A DNA stretch of 64,000 bases, taken from the NCBI GenBank assembly GCA_900471925.1, contig UCGV01000024.1, forward strand, positions 62,001 to 126,000. Direction: 5' to 3'. A program made the translations under genes and the position numbers. Positions 9,216 to 17,604 of this stretch are shown here, piece by piece (position 1 is the first letter of the stretch; each line of letters begins with the position of its first letter). Source of the stretch: Hyphomicrobiales bacterium. Lineage in GTDB: Bacteria > Pseudomonadota > Alphaproteobacteria > Rhizobiales > Rhizobiaceae. The notes under the pieces were generated by a model that saw only the letters and a list, made by a program, of their open reading frames with translations, was not told the origin of the DNA and made no database searches.

Positions 9216-9872
9216 ATGACAATAGAAAATACTGAAGCGCACAGAACCACTGCCCGCAGGCCGCGTCCGAAGGGCCGGCGCCTGTCCTCGATTCTCCGGC
9301 AGATGGCCGCGGATCGGAGCCGCGAACGCGTGTCGATCGGAGACCTGTTCCAGACGATGGGCGACCGGGCAATCGGGGCGCTGATGCTGATCTTCGCCCT
9401 GCCGAATGCCTTTCCGACGCCCCCCGGTACATCCTCCCTGCTTGGAGCGCCGCTGATCTTCCTTGCCGCACAGCTGACCTTCGGGCTGAAGCCGTGGCTG
9501 CCGAAGGCGATCGCCGCGCGCTCCATGCGTCGCGAGGATTTCGAAACGATCATCGGGCGCATCCATCCTTGGCTCGCCTGGGCGGAGCGCATGCTGCAGC
9601 CGCGATTGGGTCTGCTCGTCGAGCCGCCGGCGGAATATCTGGCGGGCTTGTGCTGTCTCATTCTGGCGGTCGTTCTGGTGCTGCCGGTGCCGCTCGGCAA
9701 TATCCTGCCGGCGATCGCGATTTCGCTTTTCGCCTTCGCGATCCTTGGACGGGACGGGCTGTTTTCGCTGCTCGGCTTCGTGATGACGGCCGTGTCGCTC
9801 GTGGTCGCCGGCGGAGTGATCTACGGTCTCGTCAAGGCAGCGATCTACATCGTCATGCAGTGGTTCGGCTGA
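9216..9872 (+). CDS. exoD: ExoD family exopolysaccharide synthesis protein
   Basis: A 218-residue integral membrane protein of the ExoD family (Pfam ExoD). The conserved core MGDRAIGALMLIFALPNAFPTPPG leads into several hydrophobic segments, including one at the C-terminus. In Sinorhizobium meliloti exoD mutants are altered in exopolysaccharide production, alkali tolerance and nodule invasion; the biochemical role is not settled. It stands alone, divergent from the ROK kinase with 185 bp between starts, in which I see no clear operator. The ATG at 9216 lacks a strong ribosome-binding site but precedes the conserved region by a sensible distance. Confidence 0.85.
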   Translation: MTIENTEAHRTTARRPRPKGRRLSSILRQMAADRSRERVSIGDLFQTMGDRAIGALMLIFALPNAFPTPPGTSSLLGAPLIFLAAQLTFGLKPWLPKAIAARSMRREDFETIIGRIHPWLAWAERMLQPRLGLLVEPPAEYLAGLCCLILAVVLVLPVPLGNILPAIAISLFAFAILGRDGLFSLLGFVMTAVSLVVAGGVIYGLVKAAIYIVMQWFG

Positions 9873-9970
9873 AGAAGCGCTGCGCATTTTTTCAACGCCC
9901 TCGACATTTGCCCGATTTTTGTTTTGATCTACCGCCAGATAGACTCAAGGAAATTAATCGGCGGCGATAG

Positions 9971-10924
9971 ATGGTAAAACGATCGGAGACATCAGGACGG
10001 CTGGACGATGCGGCGCGCGCCGGCTGGCTTTATTATGTCGCCGGCCGCACGCAGGATGAAATCGCCTCCGCCATGGGTATTTCGCGCCAATCGGCGCAGC
10101 GGCTCGTCTCGCTCGCGGTGGCCGAACGGCTGATCAAGGTGCGGCTCGACCATCCGATTGCCGCCTGCCTGGAACTCGGCAATCAGTTGCGCAAGAAATT
10201 CGGTCTCAAACATGTCGAGATCGTTCCGAGCGATCCCGGCTCTTCGTCCACTGTCGTCGGCATTGCCGAGGCGGCGGCTTCCGAAATCGAGCGCTGGCTG
10301 AAACGCCCCGATCCGATCGTGCTTGCCGTCGGGACCGGACGAACGCTGAAGGCGGCAGTCGATCAACTACCGGCGATCGAATGTCCCAATCACCGTATCG
10401 TGTCGCTGACCGGCAATATCGCGCCCGATGGTTCGGCCGCCTATTACAACGTGATCTTCAGCATGGCCGATGCCGTCAAGGCGCGGCACTATCCGATGCC
10501 ACTGCCGGTTCTCGTCACCTCGGCGGAAGAACGCGAACTGCTGCACGGACAGCAGCTCGTGCGCTCGACGCTGGCCATCAGCGCGCAGGCGGATGTGACC
10601 TTTGTCGGTATCGGCGAACTCGGCATCGACGGCCCGCTCTGCGTCGATGGCTTTCTCGAGAAAGACGAGATGATGGAGCTGATGCGCGGGGGCGCCGCAG
10701 GCGAGATCTGCGGCTGGATATTCGATGCCGAAGGTAGGCTGCTCGATAATCCGATCAACGAGCGGGTCGCGTCCGCTCCGATCCCGCCGCGCGATTCGTC
10801 TGTCGTCATCGGCATCGCCAAGGGCAAGCGCAAGTTCAGGGCGATCAAGGCCGCCATATCGGGCCATCAGGTCAACGGTTTGATCACCGACGAAGAGACT
10901 GCTGAGTTTTTGCTCAATAACTGA
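9971..10924 (+). CDS. SorC/DeoR-type sugar-binding transcriptional regulator of the polyol operon
   Basis: A 317-residue regulator with an N-terminal helix-turn-helix (RTQDEIASAMGISRQSAQRL, about residues 26-46) and a C-terminal SorC sugar-phosphate-binding domain. The Rossmann-like core VLAVGTGRTLKAAVDQL is typical. It lies upstream of and co-directional with an smoEFGK-type polyol transporter, with 146 bp between. That gap contains repeated TGAGCA/TGAGTA half-sites, and one inverted repeat overlaps this gene's own stop codon. It is therefore the likely controller of polyol uptake and oxidation. Whether it activates or represses cannot be read from sequence. Confidence 0.87.
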   Translation: MVKRSETSGRLDDAARAGWLYYVAGRTQDEIASAMGISRQSAQRLVSLAVAERLIKVRLDHPIAACLELGNQLRKKFGLKHVEIVPSDPGSSSTVVGIAEAAASEIERWLKRPDPIVLAVGTGRTLKAAVDQLPAIECPNHRIVSLTGNIAPDGSAAYYNVIFSMADAVKARHYPMPLPVLVTSAEERELLHGQQLVRSTLAISAQADVTFVGIGELGIDGPLCVDGFLEKDEMMELMRGGAAGEICGWIFDAEGRLLDNPINERVASAPIPPRDSSVVIGIAKGKRKFRAIKAAISGHQVNGLITDEETAEFLLNN

Positions 10925-10931
10925 GCAAAAA
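10907..10931. promoter_or_regulatory. Inverted repeat with TGCTCA/TGAGCA half-sites
   Basis: TTTTTGCTCA and TGAGCAAAAA, 10-bp perfect arms 5 bp apart, flank the stop codon of the SorC regulator. The TGAGCA half-site recurs in the smoE promoter region, so this is read as a regulator-binding site. A weak terminator is the alternative. Confidence 0.45.
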
Positions 10932-10992
10932 TATTTCGTTTAAAAATCAGTATTATAGATGGTTTGTTCGGCATCGCAGCAACGATTGCCGA

Positions 10993-11021
10993 TTGACAAA
11001 TTTTCGCCGCTGATGAGTAAT
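10993..11021 (+). promoter_or_regulatory. Candidate promoter of the polyol ABC operon
   Basis: TTGACA at 10993-10998, a 17-bp spacer and AGTAAT at 11016-11021, lying 50 bp upstream of the smoE-like ATG. The -10 overlaps the first TGAGTA half-site of the operator cluster. Confidence 0.55.
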
Positions 11022-11053
11022 TGCCCATGAGCAAAGCGAATGCTCACTACTCA
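11014..11053. promoter_or_regulatory. Nested inverted repeats, probable SorC operator
   Basis: TGAGTA (11014) and TGAGCA (11028) are mirrored by TGCTCA (11041) and TACTCA (11048). The inner pair is separated by 7 bp. The cluster overlaps and follows the candidate -10 and ends just before the ribosome-binding site of the transporter gene, where a repressor or an activator could act. Confidence 0.5.
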
Positions 11054-11070
11054 TCTTCTGGGAGGAAGAT

Positions 11071-12381
11071 ATGACATTGAGAACTCTCCTGCTGGGCGCA
11101 TGCTCTGCAATGGCGTTTGCCGGCATGGCTTCGGCCGAGACGCTGACAATCGCGACCGTGAACAACGGCGACATGATCCGGATGCAGAAGCTGACGGATG
11201 ACTTCAAGGCGAAGAATCCCGGCATCGACCTTGAATGGGTAACTCTCGAAGAAAACGTGCTGCGCCAGAAGGTCACGACCGACATCGCGACCAAGGGCGG
11301 CCAGTACGACGTTCTGACCATCGGCACCTACGAAGTTCCGATCTGGGCAAAACAGGGCTGGCTCCTGCCGCTCGACAATCTCGGCGCCAACTATGACGTG
11401 GACGATCTGCTGCCGGCTATCCGCAGCGGCATCAGCCAGGACGGCAAGCTCTATGCGGCTCCGTTCTACGGCGAAAGCTCCATGGTCATGTACCGCAAGG
11501 ACCTGTTCGACGCTGCCGGCCTGAAGATGCCTGACGCGCCGACCTGGGACTTCATCGCAGACGCTGCGAAGAAGATCACCAATAAGGACAAGGAAATCTA
11601 CGGTATCTGCCTGCGCGGCAAGGCCGGCTGGGGTGAAAACATGGCCTTCCTGACGGCTATGTCGAACTCTTTCGGCGCTCGCTGGTTCGATGAAAAGTGG
11701 AAGCCGCAGTTCGATCAGCCCGAATGGAAGGACACGCTCTCCTTCTACGTCAACCTGATGAAGGAAGCCGGCCCTCCCGGTGCTTCTTCCAACGGCTTCA
11801 ACGAAAACCTGGCGCTCTTCCAGACCGGCAAGTGCGGCATGTGGATCGACGCAACGGTTGCTGCTTCTTTCGTTTCCGATCCGAAGCAGTCGCAGGTTGC
11901 CGACAAGGTCGGCTTTGCGCTGGCTCCGGACAAGGGCCTTGGCAAGCGCGGCAACTGGCTCTGGGCCTGGAACCTCGCCATCCCGGCGGGCTCGCAGAAG
12001 TCTGAGGCCGCCGAGAAGTTCATCGCCTGGGCAACGAGCAAGGAATACACCAACCTCGTCGCTGAGAAGGAAGGCTGGCTGAACGCACCTCCCGGCACGC
12101 GCAGCTCGCTCTATGCGAATGCCGACTACCAGAAGGCTGCACCGTTTGCGAAGATGACGCTCGACAGCATCAACTCCGCCGATCCGACCAAGCCGACTGT
12201 AAAGCCGGTTCCCTATGTCGGTGTCCAGTTCGTGGCGATCCCGGAATTCCAAGGCATCGGCACGGCCGTCGGCCAGCAGTTCTCGGCAGCTCTTGCCGGC
12301 CAGATCTCGGTCGACCAGGCCCTGCAGAGCGCGCAGCAGCTAACCACCCGCGAAATGACCAAGGCGGGCTACATCAAGTAA
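11071..12381 (+). CDS. smoE: Polyol ABC transporter, periplasmic substrate-binding protein
   Basis: A 436-residue solute-binding protein of family 1 (maltose-binding-like). It has a Sec signal peptide ending ASA at about residue 22, followed by ETLTIATVNNGDMIRM. GGGAGG precedes ATG 11071. The gene order (binding protein, two permeases, ATPase, mannitol dehydrogenase) matches the smo/mtl sorbitol-mannitol systems of rhizobia and Rhodobacter, which gives the symbol. The binding protein delivers a hexitol or pentitol to the membrane complex. A hairpin terminator directly downstream probably lowers expression of the later genes relative to this one. The exact ligand (mannitol, sorbitol or arabitol) is inferred from context. 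Confidence 0.87.
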   Translation: MTLRTLLLGACSAMAFAGMASAETLTIATVNNGDMIRMQKLTDDFKAKNPGIDLEWVTLEENVLRQKVTTDIATKGGQYDVLTIGTYEVPIWAKQGWLLPLDNLGANYDVDDLLPAIRSGISQDGKLYAAPFYGESSMVMYRKDLFDAAGLKMPDAPTWDFIADAAKKITNKDKEIYGICLRGKAGWGENMAFLTAMSNSFGARWFDEKWKPQFDQPEWKDTLSFYVNLMKEAGPPGASSNGFNENLALFQTGKCGMWIDATVAASFVSDPKQSQVADKVGFALAPDKGLGKRGNWLWAWNLAIPAGSQKSEAAEKFIAWATSKEYTNLVAEKEGWLNAPPGTRSSLYANADYQKAAPFAKMTLDSINSADPTKPTVKPVPYVGVQFVAIPEFQGIGTAVGQQFSAALAGQISVDQALQSAQQLTTREMTKAGYIK

Positions 12382-12398
12382 ATCCTCCTGAGAACGTA

Positions 12399-12466
12399 CG
12401 GAATGGTTGACATTCCGCACCTCTGGGCCGCCGATTGCCCGAACTGCATCGGCGGCCTCTTTTTTC
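12399..12466 (+). terminator. Tandem hairpins, likely partial terminator after smoE
   Basis: The first hairpin, CGGAATG/CATTCCG (12399-12417), is followed by a 10-bp GC-rich stem (12426-12435 with 12448-12457) and then a T-rich tract, inside an operon. This is the usual arrangement that stabilises binding-protein mRNA and limits read-through to permeases. Confidence 0.7.
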
Positions 12467-12513
12467 CAAACGTCCTGCAGCCATCCCGCTTCAGATCAGA
12501 CCGGTGATTTGCC

Positions 12514-13386
12514 ATGGCCACGTTCCACACCCGCTCCGCAGCACGCCTGATGATAGCACCGTCCGTGGTGCTGCTCTTCGCGTGGATGATCGTCCCACTG
12601 GTGATGACGATCTACTTCTCCCTGCTGAACTACAACCTGCTCAGCCCGGGCATGGAGAATTTCGTCGGTTTCCTGAACTACGAATACTTCCTCACCGACC
12701 CGGCCTTTTTCGCGGCGCTGATCAATACGTTGGTGCTGGTCGCGGGTGTACTTCTGATCACTGTCGTCGGCGGTATCCTGTTTGCATTGCTGCTCGACCA
12801 GCCGATGTACGGCCAGGGTATCGTGCGTATTCTGGTCATCGCGCCCTTCTTCGTCATGCCGACGGTGGCGGCGCTTGTCTGGAAGAACATGTTCATGAAC
12901 CCGGTCAACGGCCTCTTCGCCTATATGGCAAAGGCTGTCGGCCTGCAGCCGATCGACTGGCTGGCCACGGTGCCGCTTTTCTCAGTCATCCTGATCGTCG
13001 CCTGGCAGTGGCTCCCCTTCGCCACGCTCATCATGCTCACCGCGCTGCAGTCGCTCGACGAAGAGCAGAAGGAAGCCGCCGAGATGGACGGCGCCGGCGC
13101 GATCTCGAAATTCATCTACATCATCCTGCCGCACATGGCGCGCGCCATCACGGTGGTCATCCTGATCCAGACGATTTTCCTGCTTTCGGTCTTTGCCGAA
13201 ATCCTCGTCACCACCAATGGCGGTCCGGGCACGCAGAGCACGAACCTGACCTATCTCGTCTATGCCCAGGCACTGCTGCAGTTCGATATCGGTGGAGCCT
13301 CGGCCGGCGGTATCGTCGCCGTCGTGCTCGCCAATATCGTTGCGATCTTTCTCGTCCGCCTCGTCGGCAAGAATCTGGAGGCTTGA
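12514..13386 (+). CDS. smoF: Polyol ABC transporter permease 1
   Basis: A 290-residue inner-membrane permease of the MalF-like (COG1175) group with about six membrane helices. The cytoplasmic EAA loop is visible as EEQKEAAEMDGAGAISKF, which contacts the ATPase. An upstream in-frame extension is not needed; ATG 12514 follows the terminator-like hairpin. Its stop TGA is one base before the ATG of permease 2, so the two are translationally coupled and form the heterodimeric membrane channel. Confidence 0.88.
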   Translation: MATFHTRSAARLMIAPSVVLLFAWMIVPLVMTIYFSLLNYNLLSPGMENFVGFLNYEYFLTDPAFFAALINTLVLVAGVLLITVVGGILFALLLDQPMYGQGIVRILVIAPFFVMPTVAALVWKNMFMNPVNGLFAYMAKAVGLQPIDWLATVPLFSVILIVAWQWLPFATLIMLTALQSLDEEQKEAAEMDGAGAISKFIYIILPHMARAITVVILIQTIFLLSVFAEILVTTNGGPGTQSTNLTYLVYAQALLQFDIGGASAGGIVAVVLANIVAIFLVRLVGKNLEA

Positions 13387-13387
13387 G

Positions 13388-14218
13388 ATGGCTAGAAAGG
13401 TTACTACCCAACGCAAGGTCATCATGACCGCGATCGCCTGGGCGCTCGGCATCCTGATCTTCTTCCCGATTCTCTGGACGTTTCTAACGAGCTTCAAGTC
13501 GGAGGCGGATGCCATCGCGTCGCCGCCGCAGTTCCTGTTCTTCCACTGGACGACGGAGAATTACGCGGAAGTGCAGAGCCGCTCCGACTATCTTACCCAC
13601 TTCATGAACTCGGTGGTGATCTCTTTCGGCTCGACGCTGATCGGTCTCATCATCGCGATCCCGGCCGCCTGGGCCATGGCTTTTGCGCCGACCAAGCGGA
13701 CCAAGGACGTGCTGATGTGGATGCTCTCGACGAAAATGATGCCGCCGGTCGGCGCGCTCATCCCGATCTACCTGCTGTTCCGCAACTCTGGCCTGCTCGA
13801 TACCCGCACCGGCCTGGTGATCGTGCTGACGCTGATCAACCTGCCGATCATCGTGTGGATGCTCTACACCTACTTCAAGGAAATTCCGGGCGAAATCCTC
13901 GAAGCTGCCCGCATGGACGGCGCCTCGCTCATGAAGGAAATCATCTACGTGTTGACGCCGATGGCGGTACCCGGCATCGCCTCGACGTTGCTGCTCAACA
14001 TCATCCTGGCCTGGAACGAAGCCTTCTGGACGCTGAACCTCACGGCCTCGAAAGCGGCGCCGCTGACGGCCTTCATCGCTTCCTATTCGAGCCCGGAAGG
14101 CCTGTTCTACGCCAAGCTTTCGGCCGCCTCGACCATGGCGATCGCGCCGATCCTCATCCTCGGCTGGTTCAGCCAGAAACAACTTGTCCGCGGCCTGACC
14201 TTCGGCGCGGTGAAATAA
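13388..14218 (+). CDS. smoG: Polyol ABC transporter permease 2
   Basis: A 276-residue MalG-like (COG0395) permease. The EAA loop reads EIPGEILEAARMDGASLMKEI. I place the start at ATG 13388, which begins MARKVTTQRK one base after the stop of permease 1 and is preceded by GGAG; the longer open frame from 13262 runs inside the previous gene and its extra residues are arginine- and serine-rich shadow sequence. It pairs with permease 1 and is followed after 18 bases by the ATPase gene. Confidence 0.9.
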   Translation: MARKVTTQRKVIMTAIAWALGILIFFPILWTFLTSFKSEADAIASPPQFLFFHWTTENYAEVQSRSDYLTHFMNSVVISFGSTLIGLIIAIPAAWAMAFAPTKRTKDVLMWMLSTKMMPPVGALIPIYLLFRNSGLLDTRTGLVIVLTLINLPIIVWMLYTYFKEIPGEILEAARMDGASLMKEIIYVLTPMAVPGIASTLLLNIILAWNEAFWTLNLTASKAAPLTAFIASYSSPEGLFYAKLSAASTMAIAPILILGWFSQKQLVRGLTFGAVK

Positions 14219-14236
14219 GATCATAGGGAGAGAAAC

Positions 14237-15235
<999 letters not shown>

Positions 15236-15341
15236 GGCGGCCGCCGGCTGGGGGCAGACATGCGGATCGGGCAATCTCGTCCGGCCCGCGCTACCGGGAG
15301 GGCCGAGGGCCTTTTCGAAAGACCTTCAAGAGGACTGAAAC

Positions 15342-16823
15342 ATGACGTGCAAATTATCGCTGGCAACGCTCGCCGAGGCGGCAAAGACCGCGGCCATTCC
15401 GGCTTACGACCGGGCGTCGCTGAAAGCCGGCATCGTGCACTTCGGCGTCGGCAATTTCCATCGCGCCCACCAGGCGATCTATCTCGACGATCTCTTCAAC
15501 GCCGGCAGCGACCATGATTGGGCAATCATCGGCGCCGGCGTCCTGCCTTCGGACGCGGCGATGCGCGAAAAGCTCGCCGCGCAGGATTTCCTGACGACTG
15601 TCGTCGAGCAGGACAATAACAAGACGGCGGCGCGCGTGACTGCGCCGATGATCGACATCCTGCCGGTCGGTGAACCCGCTACCATCATCGCCAAGCTCGC
15701 CGATCCCGAGATCCGCATCGTCTCGATGACGATTACCGAAGGCGGTTATTTCATCGATGCTTCGGGTAAGTTCAATCCTGCGCATCCGGCGATCGCTGCC
15801 GATGGACAAAACCCTACCGCACCGAAGACGGTGTTCGGCCTGATCGTTGCCGGCCTCAAGGCCCGCAAGGACAAGGGTATCGCGCCCTTTACCGTCATGT
15901 CTTGCGACAACATTCCCCATAACGGTGTCGTGACCGCGAATGCCGTCGTCGGTACGGCCAAGCTCTCCGATCCGGCCTTCGCCGACTGGATCAAGGCGAA
16001 TGTCTCCTTCCCGAACGGCATGGTCGATCGAATCACGCCGGCGACCAGCCAGCGCGAGATCGATTTCCTCAAGGAGAATTTCGATATCGAGGATAACTGG
16101 CCCGTCTACTGCGAAGAGTTCAAGCAGTGGGTACTGGAAGACAAGTTCCCGATGGGGCGCCCGGCGCTCGAAAAGGTCGGCGTCACCTTCGTACCCGATG
16201 TCACGCCCTATGAGCATATGAAGATCCGCATCCTCAATGGCGGTCATGCGACGATCGCCTATCCGGCGGCGCTGATGGATATCCATTTCGTGCATGAGGC
16301 GATGGAAAACGATCTGATCCGCGCCTTCCTTGCCAAGCTTGAAAACGAGGAAATCATACCGATAGTGCCGCCGGTGCCGGATACGTCGCTCGCCGATTAT
16401 TTCAAGCTGATCGAACACCGCTTCCTCAACCCGAAGATTGCCGACACGATCCCGCGTCTGGCGCAGGATGGTTCCAACCGCCAGCCGAAATTCATCCTGC
16501 CCTCGACGCTCGACAATCTGCGCCAGGGCAGGGATGTCGTTGGCCTCGCGCTCGTCTCCGCACTCTGGTGCCGCTACTTCTTCGGCAAGAGCGACAGCGG
16601 CAAGGACATCGTCTTCAACGATGCCAGCGCTGAGCGGCTGCATGAGGCGGCGGTCAAGGCTAAGGACGATCCGGCAGCCTTCCTTGTCTTCGACGATATT
16701 TTCGGTGAAGTGGCGAAATCAGAGCTTTTCCGCAAGCGTTTTGAACATGCGCTGAAAACCCTGTGGGAAAAGGGCACGAAGGAAACCTTGCAGCTCTATC
16801 TCGACGGCAAGCTCGCAGTGTAA
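15342..16823 (+). CDS. mtlK: Mannitol 2-dehydrogenase family polyol dehydrogenase
   Basis: A 493-residue long-chain polyol dehydrogenase (PSLDR family) that oxidises mannitol to fructose, and often D-arabitol to D-xylulose, with NAD. The nucleotide-binding motif GVGNFHRAH is at residues 35-43. The substrate and catalytic region includes FKQWVLEDKFPMGRPALE and KIRILNGGHATIAY, with the conserved Lys, Asn and His pattern. Length is as expected for monomeric Pseudomonas-type enzymes. It is the first catabolic gene after the transporter and ends shortly before a 9-bp-stem hairpin at 16832-16855 that has no T tract. The product would feed the kinase encoded downstream. Confidence 0.9.
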   Translation: MTCKLSLATLAEAAKTAAIPAYDRASLKAGIVHFGVGNFHRAHQAIYLDDLFNAGSDHDWAIIGAGVLPSDAAMREKLAAQDFLTTVVEQDNNKTAARVTAPMIDILPVGEPATIIAKLADPEIRIVSMTITEGGYFIDASGKFNPAHPAIAADGQNPTAPKTVFGLIVAGLKARKDKGIAPFTVMSCDNIPHNGVVTANAVVGTAKLSDPAFADWIKANVSFPNGMVDRITPATSQREIDFLKENFDIEDNWPVYCEEFKQWVLEDKFPMGRPALEKVGVTFVPDVTPYEHMKIRILNGGHATIAYPAALMDIHFVHEAMENDLIRAFLAKLENEEIIPIVPPVPDTSLADYFKLIEHRFLNPKIADTIPRLAQDGSNRQPKFILPSTLDNLRQGRDVVGLALVSALWCRYFFGKSDSGKDIVFNDASAERLHEAAVKAKDDPAAFLVFDDIFGEVAKSELFRKRFEHALKTLWEKGTKETLQLYLDGKLAV

Positions 16824-16831
16824 GGAATCCC

Positions 16832-16855
16832 GATGGCGGCGTTTCAGCCGCCATC
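16832..16855 (+). other. Intercistronic hairpin after mannitol dehydrogenase
   Basis: GATGGCGGC and GCCGCCATC form a perfect 9-bp stem with a 6-nt loop. No T tract follows, so it is more likely an mRNA-stabilising or processing element than an intrinsic terminator. Confidence 0.45.
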
Positions 16856-16914
16856 CCGGCCTTGCGGACAAGGCAGGACGGTATCGTCCGAACTGAACTC
16901 AGGTTGGGTCTTCC

Positions 16915-17604
16915 ATGGCTGATGCTGAACCACGGCTGGTCATTTTCGATTGCGACGGTGTGCTCGTCGATAGCGAACCGATTTCGATCAGCGTTCTCGT
17001 CAAGGCGATGGCCGATCTCGGTGTGACGATCACCGAGGACGAGGCTTACGAGCGTTTTCTCGGCAAGAGCCTTGCGACCTTGATCGACATCCTCGAGACG
17101 GAATTCAATGTGCATGCCAACGAGGAATTCCTCGAAGGCATACGGACCAATCTTTATGCTCGCTTCCGCACCGAACTGAAACCGATCCCCGGTATTGCCG
17201 ATACGATCGATGCGCTCGGTGTGCCTTGCTGTGTGGCATCGTCGAGCCAGGTCGAACGGATCAGGCTGTCGCTTTCGATCACCGGCCTTTTGCCGAAGCT
17301 GCCTGATATTTTCAGCGCCAGCATGGTCAAACGCGGCAAACCTGCGCCCGATCTTTTTCTGTACGCAGCCAGCAAAATGCAGGTCGAACCGCGCAACTGC
17401 ATCGTCATCGAGGACAGTCCGGCGGGCATTGCGGCAGCCAAAGCGGCAGGCATGACGGTCTTTGCCTTTACTGGCGGCTCGCACGCGAATTTTGCCGGTT
17501 ACCGCGAAGAACTCGACCGCTTATCACCGGAAGTCGTGTTTGACGCCATGCCGGAATTGTTACACCTTGTCCGCAAACAGAAGCTGGACGGGGCTCAGCA
17601 TTGA
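16915..17604 (+). CDS. HAD family phosphatase (beta-phosphoglucomutase-like)
   Basis: A 229-residue HAD-superfamily hydrolase with a helical cap of the beta-phosphoglucomutase type. The nucleophile motif DCDGVLVDS places Asp12 and Asp14 at the active site; the acid motif is IVIEDSPAGIAAA. These enzymes dephosphorylate sugar phosphates or interconvert them. Its stop TGA (17602-17604) shares a base with the ATG of the pentulose kinase gene, so the two are coupled and belong to the polyol operon. A role in clearing dead-end polyol phosphates is an inference from location. Confidence 0.85.
   Translation: MADAEPRLVIFDCDGVLVDSEPISISVLVKAMADLGVTITEDEAYERFLGKSLATLIDILETEFNVHANEEFLEGIRTNLYARFRTELKPIPGIADTIDALGVPCCVASSSQVERIRLSLSITGLLPKLPDIFSASMVKRGKPAPDLFLYAASKMQVEPRNCIVIEDSPAGIAAAKAAGMTVFAFTGGSHANFAGYREELDRLSPEVVFDAMPELLHLVRKQKLDGAQH

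Noticed and set aside
12435..13427. 330-codon frame overlapping the polyol permease
   Set aside because: The permease in the other frame has membrane helices and an EAA loop; this frame is Arg/Pro/His-rich shadow sequence and starts inside the terminator hairpin.
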